The position numbers and the translations under genes are program-made. A DNA stretch of 23,627 nucleotides from CAZHYV01 sp964537055 (GTDB lineage: Bacteria; Myxococcota_A; Polyangia; Palsa-1104; JAEUJZ01). Under the pieces are notes generated by a model. It ran no database searches. It was not told where the DNA came from and was given only the letters and a program-made list of their open reading frames with translations. Within the stretch, counting starts at the first letter, position 1, and each line of letters begins with the position of its first letter. The stretch is from the NCBI GenBank assembly GCA_964537055.1, contig CAZHYV010000011.1, forward strand, positions 1 to 23,627, read 5' to 3'. Positions 6,319-12,166 of this stretch are shown piece after piece.

Positions 6319-6818
6319 TCACCTTCTCTTTCTTTTGGCTTTTTCTCCAGAATCCCCATCACCGCGCCCTCTCCACCGTCGAACACAAACCGCAGCGGCA
6401 TCCAAGGAACCGCGTTTGGATCGCAATACCACCGCACGTTCGGCAGGCTGGCGATCAGGCATTCGTAAAACAAGTCGATACGGTGGACGCCGATCAAGCG
6501 TGAGCCAAGGCCACGAGCTTCTATCACCTCGTCCTCATCGTAGTCGTTTGCCACCTCGAATCGCGCGTACCTCCAGGCGATGTCGCTCGGCCATGGGCGC
6601 AATTCACCGATGGGCGGTGCCATGAACTGGTCCGCCGCCGTTATCGGGAAATTTCCCTTCGTGTTTTCAGCCGCGGAAGGGATGCGGACGATCACCATAC
6701 CATCGGTGGCGTATTCCCAGCCATTAAAGATGAATGGCTCGGACAGAATAACACCATCGCGACCATATCCTTCGCCGACAAACAACGTGAGGTCGATCTT
6801 GTTCGATTCAATCGCCAT
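6315..6818 (-). CDS. Conserved phage hypothetical protein
   Basis: The true start is the ATG at 6818 (MAIESNKIDLTLFVGEG); the longer frame runs back through the Gly-rich antisense of the Ala-rich gene. The 167 residues include GVILSEPFIFNGWEYATDGMVIVRIPS (~22-48). This kind of WxYATDGxxxVRxP string occurs in many uncharacterised phage proteins and faintly recalls a sliding-clamp-like beta repeat. The rest is mixed alpha/beta with no catalytic motif. It overlaps the Cys-rich gene downstream by four bases. Confidence 0.55.
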   Translation of the reverse strand: MAIESNKIDLTLFVGEGYGRDGVILSEPFIFNGWEYATDGMVIVRIPSAAENTKGNFPITAADQFMAPPIGELRPWPSDIAWRYARFEVANDYDEDEVIEARGLGSRLIGVHRIDLFYECLIASLPNVRWYCDPNAVPWMPLRFVFDGGEGAVMGILEKKPKEREGE

Positions 6819-6847
6819 GATTCGCTCTTTCTGCGGACGATTCCGCG

Positions 6848-7351
6848 TTAATCGAAATTCGGTTTGGTGTTTTTCCGCAACCATGCGGCCTGCTGGATGG
6901 CTGCTATTCCACCCGCCGCCTCCCGCGCCTCCCGTGCCACCGCCCACGCCGTCCACGCCACCACCCACGCCACCGCCACCGCCGTCCTCGCCGCCGTCCT
7001 CGCCGCCGTCCGCGACGCCCACGCCGCCTCCCATGCCTCCAATGCAGCCGCCCATGCCGCCGCCAACTCCTCTTGGCTCGCTTGCCCATTGGCGTATCGC
7101 TCGGCAACCTCCACAGCGTTTCGGCTACGCGGATCGGTCAACATGTGCCAATTCTGGCGGGCACAAAAACACATGAACAGTCGCAATTCCCGCTCCGTCA
7201 GGACACCCGGTCGCGTGGCAATCCAGACCACCCATTCGGGTTCGGGAGCGCGATCCCACGCCTCCTGCATGGTTTTACAGTTGGCCATCGCCCAGTCACG
7301 ACCCGGTTTGCAGGCATCGTGTTTTTCGCAGAATTGTTCGATGGTCATCAT
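6848..7351 (-). CDS. Phage protein with conserved N-domain and Ala/Trp-rich helical repeat
   Basis: The N-terminal ~90 residues (EQFCEKHDACKPGRDWAMANCKTMQEAWDRA, WVVWIATRPGVLTERELRLFMCFCARQNWHMLTDPRS, EVAERYANGQAS) match a domain I have seen in many phage hypothetical proteins, sometimes labelled putative immunity protein. The middle (~95-150) is a low-complexity helix of AWAAALEAW, TAARTAARTA and VAWVVAWTAW type units. The protein ends WLRKNTKPNFD, also typical of the family. The repeat length usually varies between relatives. No biochemical role is established to my knowledge. The SD AAGGAA precedes tandem ATGs. Confidence 0.65.
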   Translation of the reverse strand: MMTIEQFCEKHDACKPGRDWAMANCKTMQEAWDRAPEPEWVVWIATRPGVLTERELRLFMCFCARQNWHMLTDPRSRNAVEVAERYANGQASQEELAAAWAAALEAWEAAWASRTAARTAARTAVAVAWVVAWTAWAVAREAREAAGGIAAIQQAAWLRKNTKPNFD

Positions 7352-7361
7352 GATTATTCCT

Positions 7362-7856
7362 TCACGCCAACTTCCTCAGCCACTCAAAATTTATCTCCGC
7401 GTTCACCGACCCAACCTTCACCAGCCGCCCATCATCCCAAGGAATCACCGTCGCCCGCCTACTCTCCAGCAGCCGCCACGGCACCCATACCACAAGCCGC
7501 ACCTCGGCATGGGTTGCCTCCACCAGCAATCCGCTGATTGCCCCATTACGCCCGGCCTCAATCAAAAACTGCCGCTGGTGAGGCTTGACGATGTTGTCAT
7601 TGCCGATGGCAAATCCCGACTTCACCGAACAGGATTTATCGTCCCAGCAGATCGGCTGGCAGTCCGACTTGAACCAACCGATATGGTCACATGGCATCGG
7701 CTGGCGGATCATTTCACGGCCGACGTATCGACCGCCCACGGCGGGGAGCGGTGCGAGGAAAATGCTCCGTTGTGCGGACATTTCCACCAGCCGGGTGAAG
7801 GCGTTGCCGATTCGGGTGGTGGACCTGCTGCGAAGTTGGGATGAGGGGATGCCCAT
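7362..7856 (-). CDS. Holliday-junction-resolvase-like nuclease (RecU type), candidate
   Basis: The 164-residue protein starts with a basic stretch (SQLRSRSTTRIGNAFTRL). It then shows a PD-(D/E)xK-like arrangement: MPCDHIGWF (~54-62) with the first Asp, and QPICWDDKSCSVKSG (~67-81) with a D-x-K pair at the end of a strand. After that come KPHQRQFLIEAGRNGAISGLLVEA and a WVPWRLLES segment. The order D...DxK...HQ...GLLV...W is that of RecU/Hjc-type resolvases and related phage nucleases. It is coupled to the upstream gene (TAATG) and has a GAGGAGG SD. A VRR-NUC-like nuclease is an alternative. Confidence 0.55.
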   Translation of the reverse strand: MGIPSSQLRSRSTTRIGNAFTRLVEMSAQRSIFLAPLPAVGGRYVGREMIRQPMPCDHIGWFKSDCQPICWDDKSCSVKSGFAIGNDNIVKPHQRQFLIEAGRNGAISGLLVEATHAEVRLVVWVPWRLLESRRATVIPWDDGRLVKVGSVNAEINFEWLRKLA

Positions 7857-8464
7857 TATTTATCCTCCTCAATCCGCTTGCCGTTTTCATCGCATCGGAA
7901 CCATTTACCGGCGGTGATGTAGTACTTTATTATTGCGTCAATCTGATTCAATAAAAGCTTTTCCACGCCGTTATCGTCGATAAAGAACATCTTGCCATCT
8001 TCGATTCTCCAGTGAGATGCTTCACGGTCGTTACTGTTCCACCGCCCGTTGTATTTGCTCTCCGAATTCGCCAGCTTCACCATCTCGGCGGCGAACTCGC
8101 TTCCCAATGGGCCTTTTTCCGCATCAAAACGCACGATTTCGGAGAGTATGAAGGCCGCGGCACGAACTAGATTGGACCGGCGGTCCTCGGGGTTAAACCA
8201 GTCTGGCCACGGCCAAAAGCTGGGCAGACCATTGGCATTCGCGTAAGTCGTGCCATAAAGGGCATATGCAGCGGCAGCCCGACTCAAATCGCCATCACTG
8301 TGTAATAGGTCGTGCTTTAAGTCAAAACCTTTGTCCCGCTGTTTGATCCATGCGTCCAGCACGTCGGACAACACTTTTCGCTCTAATGATGATGGATTGT
8401 GCCGCGGCTCATGGTATGCCGCCGGGTCTTTCGCTGTACTCTCGTAGATCTGGTCATCCGTCAT
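7856..8464 (-). CDS. Conserved phage hypothetical protein
   Basis: The central part of this 202-residue protein (KGFDLKHDLLHSDGDLSRAAAAYALY then WPWPDWFNPEDRRSNLVRAAAFILSEIVRFDAEKG) fits a family common in tailed phages. Its marks are a His-Asp-x-x-His-Asp-like motif, an Ala-rich helix, a WPW-x-x-W turn and an RRx-L-(V/I)-(K/R)-A helix. Members are usually hypothetical; a nucleotide-pyrophosphatase-like fold has been suggested for similar helical phage proteins, but I cannot support that here. The C-terminal half from ~125 is less familiar. An AGGAG SD lies five bases upstream of the ATG, inside the upstream micro-gene. Confidence 0.6.
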   Translation of the reverse strand: MTDDQIYESTAKDPAAYHEPRHNPSSLERKVLSDVLDAWIKQRDKGFDLKHDLLHSDGDLSRAAAAYALYGTTYANANGLPSFWPWPDWFNPEDRRSNLVRAAAFILSEIVRFDAEKGPLGSEFAAEMVKLANSESKYNGRWNSNDREASHWRIEDGKMFFIDDNGVEKLLLNQIDAIIKYYITAGKWFRCDENGKRIEEDK

Positions 8465-8526
8465 GGTTTCTCCTGTCTGTTAACTGGCCGTGTCAGTTTG
8501 GCGTCCGCTCCACCTTCAATTTCCAT
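8461..8526 (-). CDS. Possible 21-residue leader peptide
   Basis: A short frame (MEIEGGADAKLTRPVNRQEKP) starts after GAGGTG, six bases upstream of its ATG. Its stop overlaps the next ATG in an ATGA junction, and its 3' end carries that gene's SD. These signals suggest it is translated and couples the flanking genes. No function is inferred beyond that. Its start sequence GGTGAATCATG is a one-base variant of the junction 11-mer seen at 5561-6323. Confidence 0.4.
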   Translation of the reverse strand: MEIEGGADAKLTRPVNRQEKP

Positions 8527-8529
8527 GAT

Positions 8530-8793
8530 TCACCTCTTTTCCTTCGATAGTTCCAGGACTTCATTTGCGAACTCGCGGGCGAGGCGGACGGCTTGGCGGG
8601 GGCCAGCCTCACAGTTGCATTCCAGGTAATATTTGTAACCATGGACAAATACTATGAATAGGGATGTTGTTCTCCATGTTTTCACCAGCACCAATCCAGC
8701 CTTCGTCGCAACCGCGTAATCACAAACAACATCTTCCAGCCAATCGCGACGTAACTTGTACCGCCTAATCTCGCCGATCTTCACCTTCGCCAT
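8530..8793 (-). CDS. Small hypothetical protein
   Basis: Eighty-seven residues with a basic N-terminus (MAKVKIGEIRRYKLRRDW), a predicted beta-rich centre (VVCDYAVATKAGLVLVKTWRTTSLFIVFVHGYKYYLEC) and a C-terminal amphipathic helix (RQAVRLAREFANEVLELSKEKR). The SD AGGAG is well placed before the ATG. No catalytic or metal motif is clear beyond CNC. The start overlaps the end of the next gene upstream by 13 bases. Family not recognised. Confidence 0.5.
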   Translation of the reverse strand: MAKVKIGEIRRYKLRRDWLEDVVCDYAVATKAGLVLVKTWRTTSLFIVFVHGYKYYLECNCEAGPRQAVRLAREFANEVLELSKEKR

Positions 8794-9014
8794 GATTGCT
8801 CCTGATTCTGGATCATCCGCAACAACTCGCCCCCATCGTCAATCAGCTTCGCCTCGTGCCATTCCTTGCTGGTGAGAAATTCCGCCGCCGTCCGAAGCAA
8901 TTCCAACGGCTCAGCATCCGCCAGCGTGCAACCCCGCAGTGTGAACGTGACCTCGACCGCCGGGGAGTGGTGATAATTTCGCCGCAGGACAAGGGTATAA
9001 GTTGATTCGCTCAT
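8781..9014 (-). CDS. Small hypothetical protein
   Basis: Seventy-seven residues: a beta-rich first half (STYTLVLRRNYHHSPAVEVTFTLRGC) and a helical second half (EPLELLRTAAEFLTSKEWHEAKLIDDGGELLRMIQNQEQ). The ATG is preceded by GGTGA at good spacing. It starts inside the reading frame that begins like a cytosine methyltransferase, so this gene probably occupies the place of that enzyme's body. Function unknown. Confidence 0.5.
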   Translation of the reverse strand: MSESTYTLVLRRNYHHSPAVEVTFTLRGCTLADAEPLELLRTAAEFLTSKEWHEAKLIDDGGELLRMIQNQEQSWRR

Positions 9015-9108
9015 CTACGTCACCAGCCGCAATCAACCCAGCCGCAATCAGTTCGCGCAACCATGCAGCCATGCGGGAGTCATTTTCGTTGTAATACGCC
9101 ATCGGCAT
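8911..9108 (-). pseudogene. Truncated start of a DNA cytosine-5 methyltransferase-type protein
   Basis: The first ~35 residues (MPMAYYNENDSRMAAWLREL then IAAGLIAAGDVDERI) match the stereotyped opening of phage and host Dcm-type enzymes, which usually read AYYNE-x-D-x-x-A-x-WLRxLI-x-AG-x-IAxGxVDERSI. After VDERI the frame turns into a Pro/Gly-rich run (PCPAAKLSPLPGGRGHVHTAG) and stops. The catalytic PC motif and target-recognition domain are absent. The hypothetical gene at 8781-9014 begins at this breakpoint. A short peptide could still be made, but this is best read as a remnant. Confidence 0.55.
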
Positions 9109-9251
9109 TGCTGATCGTCACTCCTCCTGAACCCGTCATGATGCTCAAGTGTGTACATTGCACGCGCGCCGGCATAACAACCGGCGACGGCGGACAAAGC
9201 TGCAGCTTTAACCAGTTCATGGTCTGACACCCTGCCGCCGCAGTTGGTCAT
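9048..9251 (-). CDS. Doubtful small ORF
   Basis: A 67-codon frame (MTNCGGRVSDHELVKAAALSAVAGCYAGARAMYTLEHHDG...) overlaps the methyltransferase remnant in another frame at its 3' end. The N-terminal half has a plausible helix (DHELVKAAALSAVAGCYAGARAMY). The C-terminal third is an antiphase reading of the remnant and looks non-native. No good SD is seen before the ATG. It may be a real short gene whose 3' end was changed by the same rearrangement, or spurious. Confidence 0.3.
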   Translation of the reverse strand: MTNCGGRVSDHELVKAAALSAVAGCYAGARAMYTLEHHDGFRRSDDQQCRWRITTKMTPAWLHGCAN

Positions 9252-9264
9252 CTCGGATAATTTC

Positions 9265-9465
9265 CTACGTGTTTACTCTACGGATGAATCGTTCGAGGAT
9301 TTTGCGGCGGGTGGTCTGGCCTATGCAACACTCGAGGAAGTCTCGCGTGGCGCGCATTTCGGGCAGGAGAGTGGACAGACGGCCGTCCCGCCAGGCGCAA
9401 TCGAGCGTTTTGCGCAGGTCGTCGGCGCTGGTGCATATTCATTCGAGTCGGGGCGGGGTGTTCAT
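9265..9465 (-). pseudogene. Small gene interrupted by an in-frame TGA at codon 9
   Basis: GGAGGT stands six bases before the ATG at 9465, a strong initiation signal. The frame reads MNTPPRLE, then TGA (9441-9439), then continues without stops for 57 codons (SADDLRKTLDCAWRDGRL..., ATRDFLECCIGQTTRRKILERFIRRVNT) to a TAG. The downstream part looks like genuine helical coding sequence. A point mutation, sequencing error or recoding at TGA are the alternatives. The 66-residue product would be basic and helical. Confidence 0.45.
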
Positions 9466-9528
9466 GGCAACCTCCGTGTTGTGGTTTGGGTTAAGGTGTC
9501 AGGATCATTTTCATCTTCACCATGTCAC

Positions 9529-10038
9529 TCATTCCTCGTCGATCATTCCAGTCATCCAGTTAAATTTGTACCTCGTGGCTCCCTCGACCGCCTCGCGCAT
9601 TTGTTCGGGCAGGTCGGCATTGATCAGAGGGGATTGCGAAGCATCATTTATGGATTTTTCGATAAATTTCTCAATCAGCGCGTTCGCCTCCAGCACTGGA
9701 CCAATCACAGGGTTGACGGTGCTCTCCATGAAATGATCGAATCGCTCGCGCGACTCGATGATATTGCGTCGGCACTCGCCCAGGATTTTTTCATCGTCCT
9801 CATCCAGATGTTTTCGTTGCAACGTCTCCGATATCGAACGCAGCGTCGCGGCGTTGGCCTCTCGCTGTTTTTTATTCGCGTCGATGAAAGTCCTGTACAT
9901 GGCCTCCCATGCCTCACTATCGGTCGTCTCCATGGCGATTCTGATTCGTTCCTCGATCTCGGCATATTCCTCGCGGAACTCCGCGACCATCCGTGATTCG
10001 GCCTGGGCCTCCTCTGTTTTTTTCGATGCCACTGCCAT
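9529..10038 (-). CDS. Coiled-coil hypothetical protein
   Basis: The 169-residue protein is almost wholly helical and charged: KKTEEAQAESRMVAEFREEYAEIEERIRIAMET, NKKQREANAATLRSISETLQRKHLDEDDEKILGECRRNIIESRERFDHFMES, LIEKFIEKSI. No enzymatic motif, signal or membrane segment is seen. The ATG follows CGGAGA. The 5-nt-phased array at 10101-10160 lies upstream of it, in an intergenic stretch of about 120 bases that also holds a GCCGG-CATGA-CCGGC hairpin. Possibly a structural or scaffolding accessory of recombination; unknown. Confidence 0.5.
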   Translation of the reverse strand: MAVASKKTEEAQAESRMVAEFREEYAEIEERIRIAMETTDSEAWEAMYRTFIDANKKQREANAATLRSISETLQRKHLDEDDEKILGECRRNIIESRERFDHFMESTVNPVIGPVLEANALIEKFIEKSINDASQSPLINADLPEQMREAVEGATRYKFNWMTGMIDEE

Positions 10039-10100
10039 CTGATTCTCCGTTTCTGCCGGTCATGCCGGCGTAAAATTATTGATTCATCCTCATAAAAAAC

Positions 10101-10160
10101 CTCGCCTTGTCTTGTCAAGCCACGCCTGGCCGAGCCGAGCCCTATCACGACTGGCCTCGC
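10101..10160 (-). repeat. Pentamer-phased array C (12 units)
   Basis: Read on the plus strand, 12 consecutive 5-base units (ctcgc, cttgt, cttgt, caagc, cacgc, ctggc, cgagc, cgagc, cctat, cacga, ctggc, ctcgc) all begin with C. On the transcribed minus strand this is NNNNG repeated, mostly GCNNG. It starts two bases after the NUMOD1-like gene and ends about 60 bases before the coiled-coil gene's ATG. The units are not identical; only the phase is kept. Confidence 0.7.
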
Positions 10161-10162
10161 AT

Positions 10163-10603
10163 TTAACAACAATGATCTTCATTTAGACGCACGGCCATTC
10201 CGCCGTGGAATTTCACGATTCGTTTCCGCTCGTCGTCGTTCGCCAGCCGAAAATGTTTCCCTCGGATCGCCTGTGCTGTCGTGACCGACCGGCGAATTTG
10301 GTTTGGCCGGGTGTTTAGGGCGTCCCCGGCCAGCGTGAGGCTGGCGAAAATCTCGCCAGTTTCGACGCACGTTACCACGACCCCGCGGCCGTCGATCCGT
10401 CGGGTTCGCGCTGGTTTTTTGGGTGAGCGTTTGCGAACGGGCGGCCGTCGATCCTCCTCCAGCGCCAATTCCCGCTGAATCCTCGCGGTCACGTCGTCCA
10501 GAGCCGCCTGGCGGCCTAATGGTGGAATTTTTATGCCCATTGCTTTCATTCGCCATACCTCATCCGGTGATGCCGATTCAATGATCCGCCGAATCTTGGT
10601 CAT
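10163..10603 (-). CDS. NUMOD1-type DNA-binding protein
   Basis: In 146 residues the C-terminal half (GVVVTCVETGEIFASLTLAGDALNTRPNQIRRSVTTAQAIRGKHFRLA, ~76-123) fits a NUMOD1 repeat: V-x-C-x-x-TGE-x-F-x-S, an A-x-x-x-L helix, an Ile-Arg helix and G-x-x-F-R. This unit is found in homing endonucleases and related DNA-binding proteins. The N-terminal half is helical and basic (VRKRSPKKPARTRRIDG). No nuclease domain is attached, so it is probably a stand-alone DNA binder. The start overlaps the upstream frame as ATGA. Confidence 0.65.
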   Translation of the reverse strand: MTKIRRIIESASPDEVWRMKAMGIKIPPLGRQAALDDVTARIQRELALEEDRRPPVRKRSPKKPARTRRIDGRGVVVTCVETGEIFASLTLAGDALNTRPNQIRRSVTTAQAIRGKHFRLANDDERKRIVKFHGGMAVRLNEDHCC

Positions 10604-10896
10604 TGGTTTGCGGCCTCATAGATCAATGATTTCCACATCGCGCCATTCCTCGTCGTCGTCGAAACGTCCGCCGTTAAACCACGTCGCGGGGTGCGGGGTG
10701 GACCGATCCTCGCCTGGGTGCTGCTGATGCTCATCACACCATGGTCATCGCATCCACACGGGCATTCGGCGCAATTCGAGGCGAATTTAACAGGACGCCA
10801 GCCTGCTTCTCTGCTAAACTGGTTGCACCGCAGGGTAATGGAGCTGGATGCGGCCACCAAAGCTTCATGGCGGGAATACCTGGGACTGTCACGCAT
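10600..10896 (-). CDS. Cysteine-cluster protein, probably frameshifted
   Basis: An ATG with AAGGGGGCGGG immediately upstream opens a frame of 98 codons. The first half (SRHEALVAASSSITLRCNQFSREAGWRPVKFASNCAECPCGCDDH) looks like a real protein with a CAECPCGC metal-binding cluster. The second half (STQARIGPPRTPRRGLTADVSTTTRNGA) does not, while another frame of the same DNA encodes a recognisable replication-protein tail. The frame does end in an ATGA overlap with the next gene, which keeps it arguable as intact. A one-base shift near 10735 would join the Cys cluster to that tail. Confidence 0.4.
   Translation of the reverse strand: MRDSPRYSRHEALVAASSSITLRCNQFSREAGWRPVKFASNCAECPCGCDDHGVMSISSTQARIGPPRTPRRGLTADVSTTTRNGAMWKSLIYEAANQ
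10616..10744 (-). pseudogene. C-terminal fragment resembling the replisome organiser tail
   Basis: This frame has no start codon after its upstream stop (10747-10745). It reads DEHQQHPGEDRSTPHPATWF then NGGRFDDDEEWRDVEIIDL. The organiser encoded at 13971-14798 has RFTPHPASWFNAGRYDDEPE near its own end, and TPHPAxW(F/L)N is the usual tail of such phage replication proteins. This is either the shifted 3' end of the gene at 10600-10896 or the remnant of a second copy. Confidence 0.55.
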
Positions 10897-10905
10897 CCCG
10901 CCCCC

Positions 10906-11262
10906 TTAGCCGTTTTCTTCTCCAATACCGGGGGGGGTATTTCGTGCCCACGTCACACATTCCATCGGCAACCATTCCCCATCTGGCGGCAACCAGGCAA
11001 TCGTCACCATGTCGGAAAACACCAACCCATCCACGTTCCCGCTCCACAACTTCGCCAGCCGCGATTCGTTCTGGCGGATCAGCGTAAACAGGGTTTGGGG
11101 ATCGGTCTTAAACTGCCGGCGGAGAATCGCCCCGCAACATTTACGCCAGTAGGCACGTTCCTCGCGGTCCAACATCGCGTTGGCGCAAATCTCCCAATGG
11201 CGGCAGGCCCAGAGAAATAACTGTTGTTCGAGGGAAAGATGGAATGGAAAGTGCTGAGCCAT
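10906..11262 (-). CDS. Hypothetical protein in the replication cluster
   Basis: The ATG at 11262 is preferred over 11310: AAGGG precedes it and the family-like part starts there (MAQHFPFHLSLEQQLFLWACRHWE). The 118 residues are mainly helical up to ~85 (ICANAMLDREERAYWRKCCGAILRRQFKTDPQTLFTLIRQNESRLAKLW). A strand-rich end follows (DGLVFSDMVTIAWLPPDGEWLPMECVTWA). No known motif is recognised. It follows the NinB-like gene with a gap of about 70 bases and may be part of the same recombination unit. Confidence 0.5.
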   Translation of the reverse strand: MAQHFPFHLSLEQQLFLWACRHWEICANAMLDREERAYWRKCCGAILRRQFKTDPQTLFTLIRQNESRLAKLWSGNVDGLVFSDMVTIAWLPPDGEWLPMECVTWARNTPPGIGEENG

Positions 11263-11330
11263 GGGGTAAACCCTTGGACCAGCGACGGGATAAATATACG
11301 TCGTCTTCATGGTAAATGCAAATGAAAAAA

Positions 11331-11726
11331 TTATCGCGGCGGTGGAACTTGAATCCCGAACATATCATTCAGCCAGATGATGCACCGATCCAGGTATTCG
11401 GCGAACTCAGAGGTACTGAGCCTACTGGTACTCCGCGTGATTTCGCCGACCACCTCGCCAGTTGCTTTGTTCACCACGGATCGGCGCAGGTGTTTGTATT
11501 TGAGTATCTCGTGGACTTCCTCATCGGTGTACCAGTCGCCTTGTTCCTTCAGGAATTTCCGCAATTCCTGCACCACCACTCCCCAGTAGTATCTGTTCGC
11601 CTGATTGCTGCGGCGCTTCGACAGCGTTTTGATGGAGACCTTGCATTCCCTGCCACCCAGGGCATCGATGTAGCGGTGAAGGCGAAATCGTTCATCGGTG
11701 TTTTTTAGATTGATGATGCGGGTCAT
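11331..11726 (-). CDS. ninB: NinB-like recombination protein
   Basis: The 131-residue protein fits the NinB family: a basic N-terminal part (GRECKVSIKTLSKRRSNQANRYYWGVVVQELRKFLKEQ), the characteristic QANRYYWG helix, YTDEEVHEILKYKHLRRSVV, and the SRLSTSEFAEYLDRCIIWLNDMFGI helix near the end. In lambda, NinB (Orf) binds single-stranded DNA and SSB and helps load the recombination machinery, replacing RecFOR. That role fits an SSB, a Sak4-like ATPase and an RNase H nearby. The start overlaps the RNase H stop as ATGA. Confidence 0.75.
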   Translation of the reverse strand: MTRIINLKNTDERFRLHRYIDALGGRECKVSIKTLSKRRSNQANRYYWGVVVQELRKFLKEQGDWYTDEEVHEILKYKHLRRSVVNKATGEVVGEITRSTSRLSTSEFAEYLDRCIIWLNDMFGIQVPPPR

Positions 11727-12166
11727 GCAGCCCTTACTGGCGGATCGAACCCCGCCACTTCACGAAACTTTCGACGGCCAAGATTATCCGCCACGCGATT
11801 CTCATCGCGTGGGATATGCCATGCCTCCCAATCAATCCGCATTTCGTTCAGTAGGCAAAAGCACCGATCCCGACAGGCCCGAAGGTGGGCATCGTTGCAT
11901 CGCCATTCATTGTTCAACTGCTTGATGACCAGCATCGAATCGCCGCATATATTCAGGCGGATTGGCTTGCCGGCGGCTTTTATCCGCTCTCCAACAGCCA
12001 CTAGTCCGCAACCCAGGGCGTACCACTCCGCCTTGTTGTTGGTGTTTCCGGTGCGGGGATTGGCGAATCCACTTCCCGTTCTATCGTCCATCGCCCACGC
12101 CCAGACCATCCACCCGCCGGGATTTTGTGGTTCGCATAGACCATCGAAATGAAGCGTCCAGATCAT
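11723..12166 (-). CDS. rnhA: Ribonuclease HI
   Basis: The 147-residue length is typical. The acidic catalytic set is visible: LHFDGLC (Asp ~8), NNKAEWYALG (Glu ~47), NICGDSMLVIKQL (Asp ~75) and HIPRDENRVADNLG (His plus Asp near ~130). The enzyme degrades the RNA of RNA-DNA hybrids and removes primers during phage replication. It overlaps the primase gene upstream and the NinB-like gene downstream by four bases each (ATGA), so it is co-translated with both. The C-terminus is short, with no extra domain. Confidence 0.85.
   Translation of the reverse strand: MIWTLHFDGLCEPQNPGGWMVWAWAMDDRTGSGFANPRTGNTNNKAEWYALGCGLVAVGERIKAAGKPIRLNICGDSMLVIKQLNNEWRCNDAHLRACRDRCFCLLNEMRIDWEAWHIPRDENRVADNLGRRKFREVAGFDPPVRAA

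Noticed and set aside
6315..7055. Gly-rich N-terminal extension of the gene ending at 6315, and Pro-rich plus-strand ORFs at 6580-7176.
   Set aside because: Both are other-frame readings of the Ala-rich repeat in the real gene at 6848-7351.
6900..7070. Imperfect ccgcc-rich repeat on the plus strand that resembles a short tandem or CRISPR-like repeat.
   Set aside because: It is the coding repeat of the Ala/Trp-rich protein; no constant repeat-spacer spacing.
9471..9531. 13-codon ORF (MSDMVKMKMILTP) after the coiled-coil gene with an ATGA overlap.
   Set aside because: Too short to judge; no family support.
9244..9996. 250-codon plus-strand ORF.
   Set aside because: It is the antisense of the coiled-coil gene and the interrupted gene; no SD and unnatural composition.
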